64,000 bases of DNA from an uncultured Sphingomonadaceae bacterium (GTDB lineage Bacteria > Pseudomonadota > Alphaproteobacteria > Sphingomonadales > Sphingomonadaceae). The first letter of the stretch is position 1. The number at the start of each line of letters is the position of its first letter. The position numbers and the translations under genes are program-made. Shown piece by piece: positions 18,566 through 26,606 of this stretch. The notes below the pieces were generated by a model that saw only the letters and a list, made by a program, of their open reading frames with translations, did not search any database and had not been told where the DNA came from. Location: the NCBI GenBank assembly GCA_947501325.1, contig CANMVC010000002.1, positions 1,054,001 to 1,118,000 of the forward strand, in the 5' to 3' direction.

Positions 18566-20869
18566 TCAGAGCATTTCGCCATTTTGATCGCGCAATACCT
18601 CACGCCGACCAATATGATTGGGCGGGCTGATAAACTCATCCTCCTCCATTCGGTCGATAATGCGAGCCGCCGTATTGTAACCGATTCTCAGCTGCCGCTG
18701 GAGCCAGCTGGTGGAAACTTTCTGGCTTTCGAAGATTATCTGACAGGCCTGCGCATATTGCCGGTCTTCCTTACTGTCGGATAGATCGGCTCCATCCAGC
18801 GCATAGCTGCCATCTTCCGGTTCTTCGGTCACCGCTTGAATATATTCGGGCGACCCCTGAGCCCTCCAATGATCCGCGATTAGGCGCACTTCATCATCGG
18901 ATACAAAAGGGCCATGAACACGTGTCAGTTGTTTTCCGCCGGGCATGTAGAGCATATCGCCTTTACCCAGCAATTGTTCCGCGCCCTGTTCACCAAGGAT
19001 AGTACGAGAATCGATTTTGGATGTGACGTGGAAACTAATCCGTGTCGGCAAGTTCGCCTTGATCACGCCGGTAATGACATCAACCGACGGCCGCTGCGTC
19101 GCCATGATAAGATGTATACCTGCCGCCCGGGCTTTCTGGGCAAGTCGCTGGATGAGGAATTCGACTTCTTTGCCGGCCGTCATCATCAGATCGGCAAGCT
19201 CGTCCACAATGATCACAATCTGAGGCAGAACCTCATAGTCGAGCTGCTCTTCCTCATAGATCGGCCGGGATGTTTCAGGATCATAACCCGTCTGTACTTT
19301 GCGACCGAGTGGTTCCCCCTTGGCTTTCGCGGTCTTAACCTTTTCGTTATAGTTGGCGAGGTTCCGAACGGATATGGAAGACATCATCCGGTAGCGCTCT
19401 TCCATCTGCTCGACGGCCCATTTGAGCGCACGGACAGCTTTGGCGGGCTCCGTCACAACCGGAGACAACAGATGCGGAATATCGTCATAGGTGCTGAGTT
19501 CCAGCATCTTTGGATCGATCATGATCATTTTACACTGATCTGGGGTCAGTCGGTAGAGTAGCGACACGATCATGCAGTTAAGACCTACGGATTTACCAGA
19601 ACCGGTCGTTCCTGCGATCAAAAGATGTGGCATTGGCGCCAGATCAGCGATCACCGGATCGCCAGAGATATTCTTGCCGAGAATGATCGGAAGCTGGCCG
19701 GTCTGTTCCTGAAAGCTGTCACTACCAATCATTTCGTGGAGGACAACTGATTCGCGCTGCGCATTAGGCAATTCGATACCCATGACTGTGCGACCCGGTA
19801 TCGCAGCGACACGAGCCGACAGGGCCGACATGTTCCGCGCAATATCTTCGGCGAGCTGGATGACACGGCTGGCTTTAATGCCTGGCGCCGGCTCTAGCTC
19901 ATACATGGTAACTACGGGGCCAGGACGCACGGCATTGATGGTGCCCTTCACATGGAAATCATCAAGTACGGATTCCAGCAGGCGCGCATTGCGTTCCAGT
20001 CCGGCCTTGTCGATAACATTATTCGCTTCTTCAGGACGCGGCGTCAGTAAATCGATGGACGGCAAGGAATAGGGCCCAAAGAAATCGCCCTGTTTTCCGC
20101 TGGACAGGCTGGCTTTTTTGGGTGGTAAGGCCCGGTCACTAATTTCTGGCGGCGGACGGTTATCCGGTTTGACCTCTTTACGAGGGACTGGCGCTTTTTT
20201 GGGCTTCGCGGTGGCATTATTCTCTGGTTCAATTACCAGCCCGCTATCTTCTGCGTTCGACCTTAGCCGCGGCAATTTGAGCTGCGGCATGGAAAACAGA
20301 GGTCTGTCCAACCGCAAGCTGAAGTAACCGAGCACGAGACCTCCGGTAACCGTCATGGCGGTCAATATACCGGAAATCAGGCCGCTCCAGCTTTCGGAAA
20401 TGGCATTCAAGCCAGCACCAATTCCTTTGGCTGAGACCATGCCCGCTAACCCGCCCCAACCCGATGGCAAATCCGCTTGGCTATCGGGAAACCACAAGGA
20501 TACGCCCGTTCCGGTCAGAAAGGCCGCCAGCAAACACCATAGAAACTGCTTTTTCCATTCTCCCTGCGGGATATCTCGCCAGAGGCGATTGGCAAACACC
20601 AATATCAAAGGCAGGAATAATATAACTGGCACACCCAGCAAAGATAGCAGTAGGTCGGCGCTGTAAGATCCAACTATCCCCATCCAATTATGTTCGACGC
20701 TGCCCGCAGCTGTGTTCAGTGACGGATCGCTTGGCGAATAGCTCGCCAGGGCAAGAAACAGAAAGGCCGCCAAAAGGCCAAGCGCGATAGCTCCTATCAA
20801 CGCACCACTGCGCAGCAGACTGAGCCGCATCACTTCGCGCCAATTGGCTTCTTTTGCTTTTCCGGCCAT
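18566..20869 (-). CDS. ftsK: DNA translocase FtsK
   Basis: Encodes 767 residues from ATG 20869, which has GGAG seven bases upstream; a GTG 48 bases further up (20917), with AAGGAG 11 bases before it, is an alternative. The N-terminal part has four membrane helices (about residues 10-190) that anchor it at the septum. After a Pro/Lys-rich linker come the alpha/beta motor domains, with Walker A LIAGTTGSGKSVGLN, Walker B PQIVIIVDELADLMM and the motif MATQRPSVDVITG. The final ~65 residues are the winged-helix gamma domain (STSWLQRQLRIGYNTAARIIDRMEE) that reads KOPS sites. It is on the short side for FtsK because the linker is short. Confidence 0.95.
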   Translation of the reverse strand: MAGKAKEANWREVMRLSLLRSGALIGAIALGLLAAFLFLALASYSPSDPSLNTAAGSVEHNWMGIVGSYSADLLLSLLGVPVILFLPLILVFANRLWRDIPQGEWKKQFLWCLLAAFLTGTGVSLWFPDSQADLPSGWGGLAGMVSAKGIGAGLNAISESWSGLISGILTAMTVTGGLVLGYFSLRLDRPLFSMPQLKLPRLRSNAEDSGLVIEPENNATAKPKKAPVPRKEVKPDNRPPPEISDRALPPKKASLSSGKQGDFFGPYSLPSIDLLTPRPEEANNVIDKAGLERNARLLESVLDDFHVKGTINAVRPGPVVTMYELEPAPGIKASRVIQLAEDIARNMSALSARVAAIPGRTVMGIELPNAQRESVVLHEMIGSDSFQEQTGQLPIILGKNISGDPVIADLAPMPHLLIAGTTGSGKSVGLNCMIVSLLYRLTPDQCKMIMIDPKMLELSTYDDIPHLLSPVVTEPAKAVRALKWAVEQMEERYRMMSSISVRNLANYNEKVKTAKAKGEPLGRKVQTGYDPETSRPIYEEEQLDYEVLPQIVIIVDELADLMMTAGKEVEFLIQRLAQKARAAGIHLIMATQRPSVDVITGVIKANLPTRISFHVTSKIDSRTILGEQGAEQLLGKGDMLYMPGGKQLTRVHGPFVSDDEVRLIADHWRAQGSPEYIQAVTEEPEDGSYALDGADLSDSKEDRQYAQACQIIFESQKVSTSWLQRQLRIGYNTAARIIDRMEEDEFISPPNHIGRREVLRDQNGEML

Positions 20870-21065
20870 ATTCTGCTCCAGGGGCCCGTCTGTTTCGGTA
20901 TAAAGGCCCGTACCCACATTAACTATCTCTCCTTTGCGCGAATCGGTGACTCCGCGTCAAGTTTTGCCGACAAGTTTGTTGGTCAATCTTTACCGGAACA
21001 TGCTTTCTTTTCGGTGTCGCGAAGCCTATCTTGATTGCAGTAATCGGTAAGATAGAGGCCCGCAG

Positions 21066-22298
21066 ATGACCATGAACGAAAAAGACAGCGATGTAATCAT
21101 ATTGGGCGCTGGGCTGGTTGGCCTGTCTCAAGCGCTGACTCTTGCCGCCCATGGATTGCGGGTTACGGTGGTCGACCGCGCCGAGCCAGCTGATTTGAAT
21201 GATCCGAGAAACGACGGCCGCGTTTCCTCGATTAACAGTGCGAGCTGGAACATGCTGTCAGCAATTGGCCTGCACGAACCGCTGGAACCTCATACTTGTA
21301 ATATCGATAAAATTCTCATCAATGATGGACTGAAGCCGGGCAAACTCGATTTTGTACCCGATGAAAATGATGGTCCGCTCGGCGTGATGATCGAAAACGG
21401 AGTGTTGCAACAAACGCTGTTTATGGCGTCGCAAGCGCATGACCAAATCCAATTGTTGATGCCCCGGCAGATAGAACAGGTCGATCGCGGTGTTCATCAA
21501 GTGTCCGCGACGCTGGATAATGGAGACCAATTGTTCGCTCCACTGCTCGTCGCTGCCGATGGCCGCGGGAGCGCGGTACGCGACGCAGCTGGTATCGTCA
21601 TGACCAAATGGCAATATGATCATAGCGCGATTGTCTGCACTGTGAGCCATGAACACACGCACGGAAACACAGCTTACGAGATCTTCTATCCTTCCGGACC
21701 ATTTGCGGTGTTGCCCATGCGCGATGATGATCAAGGACATCATCGCTCCGCCATTGTTTGGACTGTTGCCCGCGAGGATGGACCGGCGCTCGCCAAAATC
21801 AATGCCCGTGCCTTCAAAGCCGAACTTATGAAGAAAACCGGCGGTTTCCTGGGCGAGATGGAATTGCAGTCTGATCGCGCGACCTACCCTCTTGGCTTCC
21901 ACCACGCTGCCAGCTTAACAGCGCAGCGCCTCGCCTTGATTGGGGACGCTGGTCACGGCATTCATCCGATTGCGGGTCAAGGGCTCAATCTGGGCTTGCG
22001 GGATGTAGCGGCGCTGACGGAGTGCATAGTTGACGGCGCCCGCACCGGCCTCGATCTGGGTGATGCGCAGATACTGGAGCGCTATGACCGCTGGCGCGCA
22101 CTTGACAATCTGATGATGTCCGCCGCCACCGACATTTTAACGCGGCTGTTTGGGCTACCAGGTGACACATCGTCGGCCATTCGGCGCTTTGGTATGGGAT
22201 TGGTCCAGCGCATCCCGCCACTGAAAGACCAGTTTATGGCCGAAGCGCGAGGGGAAAGCGGCGACCTGCCGAAACTGTTAATGGGTGATCTGGTTTAA
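21066..22298 (+). CDS. UbiH/UbiF/COQ6-family FAD-dependent hydroxylase
   Basis: Encodes 410 residues. The N-terminal dinucleotide fold VIILGAGLVGLSQALTLAAHGLRVTVVD binds FAD; a central LLVAADGRGSAVR is the DG motif; and ALIGDAGHGIHPIAGQGLNLGLRDVAAL is the GD motif of the class. This family hydroxylates the ubiquinone ring. Which ring position it serves cannot be told from sequence. A COQ9 homologue lies about 22 kb away in the same window. The gene converges on an SDR gene. Confidence 0.9.
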   Translation: MTMNEKDSDVIILGAGLVGLSQALTLAAHGLRVTVVDRAEPADLNDPRNDGRVSSINSASWNMLSAIGLHEPLEPHTCNIDKILINDGLKPGKLDFVPDENDGPLGVMIENGVLQQTLFMASQAHDQIQLLMPRQIEQVDRGVHQVSATLDNGDQLFAPLLVAADGRGSAVRDAAGIVMTKWQYDHSAIVCTVSHEHTHGNTAYEIFYPSGPFAVLPMRDDDQGHHRSAIVWTVAREDGPALAKINARAFKAELMKKTGGFLGEMELQSDRATYPLGFHHAASLTAQRLALIGDAGHGIHPIAGQGLNLGLRDVAALTECIVDGARTGLDLGDAQILERYDRWRALDNLMMSAATDILTRLFGLPGDTSSAIRRFGMGLVQRIPPLKDQFMAEARGESGDLPKLLMGDLV

Positions 22299-22345
22299 CT
22301 GACCGGTCGCACTCGCGCTGAGGGTGCCCGCCTCCATTATCCTGT

Positions 22346-23113
22346 TTATCGTGGCCCCTGACCATCATCGACCTTAATGATCGTCCCTGTCACCGCTTCC
22401 GAGGCTGATGACACCAGATAGAGCAACGTGCTGTCCATCTGATCCGTCGTGCACATGCGTTTGCGCGGGAAATGCTGGGAAATATCGCCCATACGTTCGA
22501 CCATACCATCCATCATTTCGGTAGAAAATGCGCCCGGAGCGATGGCGTTTACATTGATAAAGAAGCGAGACCATTCGACGGCCAAGGCTTCCGTCATGCG
22601 CGCCAACCCTGCCTTTGTAGTGGAATAAAGCGCTGCGCCATTCCCGTCATAATGAAAGGCTAGCGTTGATGCGATATTCACAATCCGGCCGGGCTGTTTG
22701 CTCTCGATCAACGGACGAGCAAACTCGTTGGATAGAATATAAGCGCTGCGCAAATTGGTATCGAGCATATTGTCGATAAAATCCGAAGACATGTTTATGG
22801 CGCGTTGAGCATCGGGAATGCCGGCATTGTTCACCAATATATCTGGCTGGCCCAGTGCAGCGGCCACCGCGGGAACGATTGCTTTTAGCTGATCCGCCTC
22901 GCGCACATCGAGATTAAAAGCCTGCGCCATTCCGCCGTCGGCGGTAATTTCTTCAACAAGCTTGTCGAGCTTTTCGCGGCGCCTGGCTGTACAAGCCACT
23001 TTGGCTCCGCAGGCCGCGAGCACTTTGGCGAAGCGGTGACCGAAGCCAGAGGACGCGCCGGTTACAATGGCGGTACGACCCGTCAGATCAATCGAGAAAT
23101 TGGGGGTTGTCAT
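22346..23113 (-). CDS. Short-chain dehydrogenase/reductase
   Basis: Encodes 255 residues of a classical SDR. The cofactor motif is AIVTGASSGFGHRFAKVLA (TGxxxGxG), with ARRREK after beta-2, where Arg residues suggest NADP(H). NNAGIP is the NNAG motif, Ser in ASTLAF and the Y-x-x-x-K in LYSTTKAGLARM form the catalytic site, and NAIAPGAFSTEM is the usual later motif. Substrate is not predictable. It stands alone between ubiH-type and OmpA genes. Confidence 0.9.
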   Translation of the reverse strand: MTTPNFSIDLTGRTAIVTGASSGFGHRFAKVLAACGAKVACTARRREKLDKLVEEITADGGMAQAFNLDVREADQLKAIVPAVAAALGQPDILVNNAGIPDAQRAINMSSDFIDNMLDTNLRSAYILSNEFARPLIESKQPGRIVNIASTLAFHYDGNGAALYSTTKAGLARMTEALAVEWSRFFINVNAIAPGAFSTEMMDGMVERMGDISQHFPRKRMCTTDQMDSTLLYLVSSASEAVTGTIIKVDDGQGPR

Positions 23114-23204
23114 ATTCGGGCATCCTAATCCTGTTTAGCGGATAGGGATGCCCGAATAATTGTCACTATGGCAAGGGCTTAGTTTGCCAAATCAGAGCCT
23201 GACC

Positions 23205-23879
23205 TTAGAGATCTTGCTCACGAATCGGCACAATCTTAAGCTCAACCCGGCGATTGGCTGCGCGACCTTCTTCGGTGCTATTGCTCGCAATGGGCTGACT
23301 TTCGCCATAGCCGCGGGTTTCGATCCGGGCGCTCTGAACACCACTATTGCTCAGAAAATTGGCAACCGATGAAGCACGGCGTTCGGACAGCGACTGGTTA
23401 TATTCGTCCGTTCCGGTGCTGTCAGTATGGCCGTAGACGTCAATATAGCTTTTTTCATATTGCGACAGGGTATTGGCAACACTGCCCAAAGTCTGTTGAA
23501 ACTCCGGTTGGATGGCGGAACTATTGACCGGAAAAGTGACGTTGGATGGCATGTTAAGGATCAAGTTATCGCCATCGCGCGTCACATCAATCCCTGTGCC
23601 GGCCGTTTGCTGGCGCAGCTTTTTTTCCTGCTCATCCATATAGTAGCCAACACCTGCGCCGGCGAGACCACCGAGACCAGCACCGACGATTTTAGCTGTC
23701 CTGTCGTTACGGCCCCCAATTATATCACCCAGCAAATAGCCGCCCAGTGCCCCGCCAATGCCGCCAATTGCGGCTTTGGAAAGGACCTTGTTGCCGGTCT
23801 CGGGATTGGTCGTGCAGGCACTGGTTAACGCCAAGGCGCTCAATGACAGTGCTGCAATTAAATTTTGTTTGGTAGGCAT
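23205..23879 (-). CDS. OmpA-family lipoprotein with glycine-zipper
   Basis: Encodes 224 residues from ATG 23879 (an upstream in-frame start adds only five residues). The N-terminus is a lipoprotein signal with lipobox ALTSAC (Cys about 22). It is followed by a glycine-zipper helix pair (AAIGGIGGALGGYLLGDIIGG, GAGLGGLAGAGVGYYMDEQE) and a C-terminal OmpA domain (about 105-215) with SYIDVYGHTDSTGTDEYNQSLSERRASSV and ANRRVELKI. This architecture matches YiaD/YfiB-like lipoproteins that hold the outer membrane to peptidoglycan. Confidence 0.92.
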   Translation of the reverse strand: MPTKQNLIAALSLSALALTSACTTNPETGNKVLSKAAIGGIGGALGGYLLGDIIGGRNDRTAKIVGAGLGGLAGAGVGYYMDEQEKKLRQQTAGTGIDVTRDGDNLILNMPSNVTFPVNSSAIQPEFQQTLGSVANTLSQYEKSYIDVYGHTDSTGTDEYNQSLSERRASSVANFLSNSGVQSARIETRGYGESQPIASNSTEEGRAANRRVELKIVPIREQDL

Positions 23880-24063
23880 ATTATATTCCCTCAAAAATAT
23901 TCCAATGCTGTAGAGATATTACTCTATTCCAGCGAGATAGTTGCATCTAACCACAAGTTAGATGAACCCAAAATTATGAACCGCAACTGACAGTAAATTT
24001 GATATTTTGTAAAACATGTGGCTATAGGAGTTTTTTCGGGCTTATTCCCACTATTTGGATAAC

Positions 24064-25371
24064 ATGACACCTTTTCCCTGGTTTGACGTTGCAATCATCG
24101 TTGTGCTCGTACTGATCAATGGCGTTTTCGCTATGTCGGAACTGGCCATTGTCTCCGCGCGCAAGGCTTCGCTGCACTCATCTGCTGATCAAGGCAGTCG
24201 CGGCGCCAAGATTGCTTTGCGCCTCGCCGGCGATCCCGGTAAATTTCTTTCCACCGTTCAAATCGGCATCACGCTGATCGGTATTGTTGCCGGTGCCTTT
24301 TCAGGCGCCAGTTTGGGCGGTCCGGTAGCAGAACGACTGGCAGCGATGGGTATGCCGGATGATTGGTCGGCCACGGTCGGGTTCGCATCCGTTATCGGCT
24401 TGACCACCTATGCTTCACTGGTGATTGGTGAGCTGGTCCCCAAGCAAATAGCTTTACGATCAGCCGAAAAAATAGCCGTCATCATGGCCCCACCGATGGA
24501 TCTGCTGGCCCGGATCGCCGCGCCGCTCGTATGGTTGCTGAACGGAACCAGCGCGCTGATTTTCCGATTGCTTGGCCTCAAGCGGGACCAAACCAGCCAT
24601 GTGACGGCGGAAGAGCTACAAATGGTCTTCGCCGAAGCCACCCGATCCGGTGTGATCGAGGAACATGAGCGCGCAGTCATTGCGGGGGTTGTCCGCATGG
24701 CCGACCGTCCCATCCGCGAGGTCATGACCCCGCGCACCGAGGTCGATTGGCTGGATATTGATGCTACGACGCAAGAAATTCTTGCAATGCTAATCCAATC
24801 GCCGCACAGCCGGTTGCCAGTGGCGGAGAATAGCGTCGATGAAATTAGAGGCGTGGTGCAAGCCCGCGATATTGTCGCGGCCCAATTTAGTGGTCAGAAA
24901 CTGGATCTCAGGGAACTGATGCGGCCACTGGAAAAAGTGCCCGATCAGCTGGATGCACTTGATGCGCTCGATATCCTTAGAGAAGCAGAGGTACCGATGA
25001 TATTGGTGCATGATGAATATGGTCATTTTGAAGGCATCGTGACGCCCAATGATCTGCTCAGCTCCATTGCCGGTGAATTTGTTTCCGACCAGGATGAAAA
25101 AACCCAGCGCAGCCTGATAGAACGCGCCGATGGCAGTTTTCTGGTCTCCGGTGCCATGTCAATGGATGCGCTCGCCGACCGGCTCGGCATCAAATTGCAG
25201 GATGACCGGGACTATGCGACGGTGGCCGGTCATGCGCTAGGACAATTGCGGCATTTACCCAAGGAAGGCGAGGCCTTCGAGGATCAGGATTGGGTGTTCG
25301 AAATTATCGATATGGATGGCCGCAAAATCGACAAATTGATCGTGCGGGCCTCCAATCCGGAAGTGGACTAG
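24064..25371 (+). CDS. CNNM/CorC-HlyC family transporter-like protein
   Basis: Encodes 435 residues. A CNNM (DUF21) transmembrane domain with about four helices occupies residues 1-190 (FAMSELAIVSARKASL, TVQIGITLIGIVAGAFSGA, LVIGELVPKQIALRSAEKIA). A CBS pair follows (about 205-325; VMTPRTEVDWLDI, LIQSPHSRLPV, VHDEYGHFEGIVTPNDLL), then the CorC_HlyC domain at the C-terminus (about 345-430; DRDYATVAGHALGQL). Such proteins are linked to Mg2+/Co2+ efflux, and older names such as hemolysin are misleading. ATG 24064 was preferred over a TTG nine bases upstream. Confidence 0.9.
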   Translation: MTPFPWFDVAIIVVLVLINGVFAMSELAIVSARKASLHSSADQGSRGAKIALRLAGDPGKFLSTVQIGITLIGIVAGAFSGASLGGPVAERLAAMGMPDDWSATVGFASVIGLTTYASLVIGELVPKQIALRSAEKIAVIMAPPMDLLARIAAPLVWLLNGTSALIFRLLGLKRDQTSHVTAEELQMVFAEATRSGVIEEHERAVIAGVVRMADRPIREVMTPRTEVDWLDIDATTQEILAMLIQSPHSRLPVAENSVDEIRGVVQARDIVAAQFSGQKLDLRELMRPLEKVPDQLDALDALDILREAEVPMILVHDEYGHFEGIVTPNDLLSSIAGEFVSDQDEKTQRSLIERADGSFLVSGAMSMDALADRLGIKLQDDRDYATVAGHALGQLRHLPKEGEAFEDQDWVFEIIDMDGRKIDKLIVRASNPEVD

Positions 25372-25652
25372 ACGGTTCGATAGTCCCTAGTATCCGAAGA
25401 CGAACATCCTAAAATGCACAGGAAGCTGACTCATCCTGACACGATGTCAGCATGATCGATGGCAACCATTACTCAAAGCGAGTACGAGCAAAAGCAAAGC
25501 CGAGTTCATAACTGTTCGCCATTTCTGTGTTGCCGTCAGTGAATTAGGATTTGGTATGAATGTTCAAACGTGCGTTGAGCCATTCGCATCGGTCATCTCA
25601 GCGTTTCTTTGTTTTTGTAACAATCAGTTTCAATTCCTATGTATATAAAACC

Positions 25653-26606
25653 CTATTCCGCCGTGAAAGTTACCGTCAGCGCATCGCTATATTGCCCGGC
25701 GGCAGGCAATCCGTTAGGTGCCGGTACCACTATTTCCAGAGGGACTGCTCTTTCCACCCGGTTGGGTATATGGTTGATCCTGGTCGACAAAGCTGATGCA
25801 GAAAGGTCGATATTCTCGCCTCTGAATAAAAGGTTATAACCAATTCCAGGAGCACCCGCTTCATGCGCCAGTTTTCCGCGATTGGCTGACTGAAAAGTCA
25901 CAGCCACTTCCGCGTTGCTCAGGATATTGAAATCGACGGTCCGCCGAGCCGCCTTTGACAGGTCTCCCAGATCAACCGACGTTTCGCGAACACCTTCCGG
26001 AAAATCATCCGATCGGACCTTTAGGACAGATGCAACCGGCGCCAAAATCACGAGCGGCGCTTCTGCGACCAGCTCCTGAATTCCAGCATCGACACGAAAC
26101 AGCCTGACCATTGCCTGACCGCTATAGGTCCCGCCGCGGACAAATTGATTGGCGGGAATAGACACAAGCAGGGTCGCGCCCTGGGCGGAACGCCCTTGGC
26201 TAAATTGCCCCTCTATTCGGGAGGTCTCGGTGCCCTCGAAATCGGCGCTGAGAAATGACGGACCACTTGTCGTTTTGAGGAGGTCATAATAGAGCGGTTC
26301 ACCCGGGCCGGTTAACGCATTTATACCACCTCCAGATATTGGCGCGGCGGTTAGAAAAAACTGGCAAGCCACGCCTTGATGACGAACGGATATGGTCACG
26401 GTTTCAAAAGACTCTCCTTCGTCAAAAACCTCATATCCGCGGCCGTAGAGCCCGCGCCAATCGACACTACCGTCAACCGTCAATTCCAGTTTGCAGGGAT
26501 CATCCGCCAGCATTGCATCATTCTGGGCAACAGCAGGAATGGCATGAAAAATCAAGCTGGCTCCGAGCAGATGCGGTAAAATTTTAAGGGGTGGTTTCAT
26601 CATCAT
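25653..26606 (-). CDS. Spore coat U (SCPU)-domain tip protein of a Csu-type pilus
   Basis: Encodes about 317 residues. Three consecutive ATG codons (26606, 26603, 26600) overlap the end of the usher gene, so start choice within that triplet is open. A signal peptide ends near IPAVAQ. Two immunoglobulin-like parts follow: about 45-175 with C-to-C spacing typical of SCPU domains (DPCKLELTVDGSVDWRGLYGRGY, GVACQFFLTA), and about 180-317 ending ALTVTFTAE, a donor-strand-like C-terminus. Two-domain SCPU proteins sit at the pilus tip in Csu systems (CsuE-like). It is last in a pilin - chaperone - usher - tip operon. Confidence 0.8.
   Translation of the reverse strand: MMMKPPLKILPHLLGASLIFHAIPAVAQNDAMLADDPCKLELTVDGSVDWRGLYGRGYEVFDEGESFETVTISVRHQGVACQFFLTAAPISGGGINALTGPGEPLYYDLLKTTSGPSFLSADFEGTETSRIEGQFSQGRSAQGATLLVSIPANQFVRGGTYSGQAMVRLFRVDAGIQELVAEAPLVILAPVASVLKVRSDDFPEGVRETSVDLGDLSKAARRTVDFNILSNAEVAVTFQSANRGKLAHEAGAPGIGYNLLFRGENIDLSASALSTRINHIPNRVERAVPLEIVVPAPNGLPAAGQYSDALTVTFTAE

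Noticed and set aside
18914-19561. 215-codon plus-strand frame opposite ftsK
   Set aside because: Antisense to the ftsK motor domain, no ribosome binding site.
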